Shown here one piece after another: positions 6,662 to 9,216 of a DNA stretch of 9,216 nucleotides (positions are counted from its first letter, which is position 1; each line of letters begins with the position of its first letter). This DNA is from a bacterium. Lineage in GTDB: Bacteria; Actinomycetota; Humimicrobiia; Humimicrobiales; Humimicrobiaceae. The stretch lies in NCBI GenBank assembly GCA_030611285.1, contig JAUWQC010000030.1, forward strand, positions 1 to 9,216. Reading direction: 5' to 3'. The notes beneath the pieces are model-generated. The model saw only the letters and a program-made list of their open reading frames with translations. It was not told where the DNA came from and did not search any database. A program made the translations under genes and the position numbers.

Positions 6662-8356
6662 CTACTTACTTTCTAACATTTTGCTTATTGGAGCTCCTGG
6701 TACTACCATGGGGTAGACATTCTCTTCTCTGTCTATCCAGATATCTACCAGTACTAGCTTGTTTATCTCCAGAGCCTTCTTTATGGTGCTTTCAACTTCT
6801 TCCTTTTGCTTAACTCTGAAACCAATACCGCCATATGCTTCTACTAACTTTACAAAATCAACACAATTATTGATGTTGGTCTGAGAATACCTCCTATTCC
6901 AAAAAAATTCCTGCCACTGTCTAACCATACCCAGGTATCCATTATTTAAAATAATTATCTTAATAGGTATTTTATTAGTAACAGCAGTTGCCAGTTCCTG
7001 TGATACCATCTGTATGCTGCCATCGCCTGCTATATCTATTACTGTTTTATCCGGCCTTCCGATTTTTGCACCAATTGACGCAGGCAATCCAAATCCCATA
7101 GTGCCCAGGCCTCCTGAAGAAACCAGTGTCCTGGGTTTGGTAAATTTATAATACTGCGCTGCCCACATTTGATTCTGACCTACTTCGGTACAGATTATCG
7201 CATCACCTTTGGTTAGTTCATATATTTTCTCCACAACATAAGCAGGTTTAACATTATTGGAATTCCGGTCATATTTAAGTGGATAATCCTTCTTTAATTT
7301 TTTAATCCTTGACAGCCACTCCTCCCGGTCGGGAATGCCTTTCTTTTCAATATATTTTTCATATTCTCTTTTTAAATCAGTAAGAACAATTTTTGCATCT
7401 CCCACAATAGGAACCAGTACTTTTATGTTCTTCCCAATTTCCGCTGGATCAATATCTATATGAATTACATCAGCCTCCGGCGCAAACTCTGATAATTTAC
7501 CTGTAACTCTGTCATCAAATCTAACCCCTACTGCAATTATCAGGTCAGCTTCAGTAAACGCCAAATTTGCATATTTAGTTCCATGCATACCTGCCATTTT
7601 TAAAGACAACTGATCGGTTTCAGGAAATGAGCCCATTCCTAAAAGTGAAGTAATAACCGGAATTTTTACAACCTTTACAAATTTTCTTAAAATATCACTT
7701 GCCCCGGAAGAGATTACTCCTCCCCCGGCAAAAATTACCGGCTTCCTACTTTCGGCTATTTTTTTAACTGCCATCCTGACCTGCTTAAGATTGCCCTTAA
7801 GCGTAGGTTTATACCCAGGTAGGTTTATATCTACTTTAAAGTTCTCATCTATTAAATCAGTTGTTATATCAACCGGAATATCAATTAAAACCGGACCCGG
7901 TCTGCCGGTAGATGCTATCCTGAAAGCTTCTTTTATTACTCCGGGTAAATCCTCAACATCTTTTACAAGGTAATTATGTTTTGTTATAGGTGCAACTATG
8001 CCTGTTATATCTGCTTCCTGGAATGCATCAGTACCAATCTGGGCTGTACCCACCTGTCCGGTTATAGCTACTATTGGTATTGAATCCATATGCGCATTAG
8101 CAATACCAGTAACCAGATTTGTCGCACCCGGACCTGATGTTGCAACACAAACCCCGGTTTTTCCTGTTACCCTTGCATAACCATCTGCCGCATGAGCGGC
8201 ACACTGTTCATGCCTTACCAGTATGTGCCGTATATCGCTATCAAATAATGCGTCATACAATGGTATTACCTTACCGCCAGGATATCCGAATATTACTTTT
8301 ACCCCTTCTTCTTTTAAACATTTTATTATCATTTGTGCGCCTGTAATTTTACCCAT
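6662..8356 (-). CDS. ilvB: Acetolactate synthase large (catalytic) subunit (IlvB)
   Basis: IlvB is the ThDP-dependent catalytic subunit that condenses two pyruvates to acetolactate, or pyruvate with 2-ketobutyrate to acetohydroxybutyrate. At 564 aa it is full length. The N-terminal PYR domain contains the activating Glu50 in VRHEQCAAHAADGYAR and the ATSGPGATN segment (72-80). GQVGTAQIGTDAFQEAD (100-116) is typical of biosynthetic acetolactate synthases and argues against catabolic AlsS or glyoxylate carboligase. A central FAD/dehydrogenase-like domain spans about 190-330. The C-terminal PP domain has the ThDP/Mg motif from GDGS (444-447) to NNG (471-473), followed by GYLGMVRQWQ and the conserved tail YPMVVPGA (548-555). 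The ATG at 8356 follows GGGAGTGA with about 10 nt spacing from the GGAG. It lies 115 bp after ilvD and 18 bp before ilvN. A separate promoter candidate lies in the upstream spacer. I see no missing key residue. Confidence 0.96.
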   Translation of the reverse strand: MGKITGAQMIIKCLKEEGVKVIFGYPGGKVIPLYDALFDSDIRHILVRHEQCAAHAADGYARVTGKTGVCVATSGPGATNLVTGIANAHMDSIPIVAITGQVGTAQIGTDAFQEADITGIVAPITKHNYLVKDVEDLPGVIKEAFRIASTGRPGPVLIDIPVDITTDLIDENFKVDINLPGYKPTLKGNLKQVRMAVKKIAESRKPVIFAGGGVISSGASDILRKFVKVVKIPVITSLLGMGSFPETDQLSLKMAGMHGTKYANLAFTEADLIIAVGVRFDDRVTGKLSEFAPEADVIHIDIDPAEIGKNIKVLVPIVGDAKIVLTDLKREYEKYIEKKGIPDREEWLSRIKKLKKDYPLKYDRNSNNVKPAYVVEKIYELTKGDAIICTEVGQNQMWAAQYYKFTKPRTLVSSGGLGTMGFGLPASIGAKIGRPDKTVIDIAGDGSIQMVSQELATAVTNKIPIKIIILNNGYLGMVRQWQEFFWNRRYSQTNINNCVDFVKLVEAYGGIGFRVKQKEEVESTIKKALEINKLVLVDIWIDREENVYPMVVPGAPISKMLESK

Positions 8357-8398
8357 AATAATTTCACTCCCTATATTTGTAACAACTTTATAACACTT

Positions 8399-8425
8399 AA
8401 AATGATCTGATAATTATATCATTTT
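8399..8425. promoter_or_regulatory. Inverted repeat overlapping the ilvB promoter candidate (possible operator)
   Basis: AAAATGAT (8399-8406) and ATCATTTT (8418-8425) are perfect 8-bp inverted arms separated by 11 bp. The dyad covers the proposed -10 and start site of the ilvB promoter. Inside it, ATAATTAT (8410-8417) is a second small palindrome with a different centre. The low GC of the stem and the absence of a long U-run in the minus-strand transcript argue against an efficient ilvD terminator. Binding by a repressor is only an inference. Confidence 0.35.
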
Positions 8426-8441
8426 TTTATTCTTTTTTAAA
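8413..8441 (-). promoter_or_regulatory. Candidate extended -10 promoter for ilvB
   Basis: On the minus strand TATAAT at 8418-8413 is a perfect -10 and is preceded by TG plus one base (8421-8419), making an extended -10. Seventeen bases upstream, TTTAAA (8441-8436) matches 4 of 6 positions of the -35 consensus. Transcription would begin near 8406, giving a leader of about 50 nt before ilvB. In such AT-rich DNA chance matches are common, but the extended -10 together with its position in the window's longest spacer makes this the best promoter candidate here. Confidence 0.5.
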
Positions 8442-8471
8442 AAATAAAACACTAAAATAAAATTAATAAAA

Positions 8472-9216
8472 TTATTTAAGTACAGCTCCTTTTGCTGCTG
8501 AAGTTACAAGCCTTGAATATCTGGCAAGATAACCTTCCTTTATTTTTACTGTCGGAGGCTGCCAGCTTTTCATTCTCCTTTCTATTTCTTCATCACTTAA
8601 AAGTAAATTTATCTTATTTTCTGGTATATTAATTTCAATAAAATCTCCTTCTTCCACAATACAAATTGGCCCCCCGGACTGAGCTTCAGGTGACACGTGT
8701 CCAATAGAAGCTCCTCTTGTAGCGCCTGAAAATCTGCCATCTGTAATTAAGACAACTTCCCTGTCCAGACCAATTCCGGCAATAGCCGATGTTGGAGCAA
8801 GCATTTCCCGCATTCCGGGCCCTCCTTTAGGACCTTCATATCTTATTATAATCACATCTCCGGAATTTATTTTTCCATTCATTATTACTTCCAATGATTC
8901 TTCTTCACTATTAAATACTCTGGCTTTACCCTTATGGTAATACATTGAAGGATCTACAGCCGCCCTTTTTACCACGCATCCATCAGGAGCAAGATTGCCC
9001 CACAGGATAGCAATACCGCCATCTTTAATATAAGGATCTGAAACTTCTCTTATAACTTCCTTATTTAAAATCTTAGAACCTGATATATTTTCCTTTACTT
9101 TTTCCCCGCTAACAGTATTAAGCTCGCCATTAATCAATCCGTTTTTTAGAAGTTCACTCATTACTGCTTCTACTCCGCCAGCGCTGTACAAATCCTCAAG
9201 ATGATGTTTACCGGCC
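8472..9216 (-). CDS. ilvD: Dihydroxy-acid dehydratase (IlvD), C-terminal part; 5' end beyond window
   Basis: IlvD is an iron-sulfur dehydratase that converts 2,3-dihydroxy-isovalerate and -methylvalerate to the corresponding 2-keto acids for valine/leucine and isoleucine. The reading frame stays open to the right edge, so the visible fragment is 247 residues, less than half of a family member of about 555 aa. Upstream of a TTG at 9191 the frame continues as AGKHHLED before LYSAGG, matching the family GKxLMEDFYxAGG segment, so that TTG is internal and not the start. The C-terminal domain shows [13 protein letters not shown] (about 126-138), [12 protein letters not shown] (about 157-168, including the Ser proposed as catalytic base in the family) and GHVSPEA (172-178). 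The cluster-binding Cys motifs lie in the missing N-terminal part. Its TAA at 8474-8472 is followed by a 115-bp spacer before ilvB. 6-Phosphogluconate dehydratase (Edd) is the main relative but is less likely given the ilv context. Confidence 0.95.
   Translation of the reverse strand, partial: AGKHHLEDLYSAGGVEAVMSELLKNGLINGELNTVSGEKVKENISGSKILNKEVIREVSDPYIKDGGIAILWGNLAPDGCVVKRAAVDPSMYYHKGKARVFNSEEESLEVIMNGKINSGDVIIIRYEGPKGGPGMREMLAPTSAIAGIGLDREVVLITDGRFSGATRGASIGHVSPEAQSGGPICIVEEGDFIEINIPENKINLLLSDEEIERRMKSWQPPTVKIKEGYLARYSRLVTSAAKGAVLK

Noticed and set aside
8357..8471. T-box, leader-peptide attenuator or intrinsic terminator between ilvD and ilvB
   Set aside because: The 115-bp spacer is too short for a T-box, shows no T-box core motif, no short ORF rich in Ile/Val/Leu codons, and no GC-rich hairpin followed by a U-run on the minus strand.
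9189..9191. TTG at 9191 as the start of a short standalone IlvD-like protein
   Set aside because: The frame remains open upstream to the window edge and encodes family-conserved residues (GKHHLED), so the TTG is an internal Leu codon of a truncated-by-window ilvD.
1..9216. Mobile elements, CRISPR arrays, tRNA or rRNA genes, defence genes
   Set aside because: Coding sequence fills almost the whole window, the longest gap is 115 bp, and no transposase, spaced long repeats, tRNA-like or rRNA-like sequence was seen on either strand.

Overview
The window is a single run of eight genes, all on the minus strand, for branched-chain amino acid and serine biosynthesis. In transcription order (right to left) they are ilvD (3' part only), ilvB, ilvN, a class V aminotransferase, serA, leuA, leuC and leuD (5' part only). 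The DNA is AT-rich, with many ATA (Ile) and AGA (Arg) codons, strong Shine-Dalgarno sites, several TTG/GTG starts and short gaps. That fits a low-GC, probably anaerobic bacterium. No gene here is a reliable taxonomic marker, so I do not name a lineage.

Right part (about 6161-9216): dihydroxy-acid dehydratase (ilvD), then a 115-bp AT-rich spacer with the best promoter candidate in the window, then the acetolactate synthase large and small subunits (ilvB, ilvN). Middle (3316-6098): a serine block made of a class V aminotransferase and a long, ACT-containing phosphoglycerate dehydrogenase. The aminotransferase probably makes phosphoserine in place of SerC. Left (1-3249): leucine-specific genes leuA, leuC and leuD; leuC and leuD overlap as TGATG and look translationally coupled.

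Together the genes cover acetolactate formation (IlvBN), dihydroxy-acid dehydration (IlvD), the first two leucine-specific steps (LeuA, LeuCD), and the first two steps from 3-phosphoglycerate towards serine. IlvC, IlvE, LeuB and SerB are not in the window. ilvC is missing from its common place right after ilvN; leuB could lie beyond the left edge. Three proteins carry recognisable allosteric domains (IlvN ACT, SerA ACT, LeuA C-terminal domain), so feedback control by end products is expected.

This is mostly ordinary core metabolism and I see no undescribed defence, mobile or RNA system. The points most worth a second look are a Met in LeuA where I expect a conserved active-site Glu, the class V aminotransferase/serA pair inside an ilv-leu cluster, an inverted repeat overlapping the ilvB promoter candidate, and a perfect 15-bp tandem duplication between ilvN and the aminotransferase gene.
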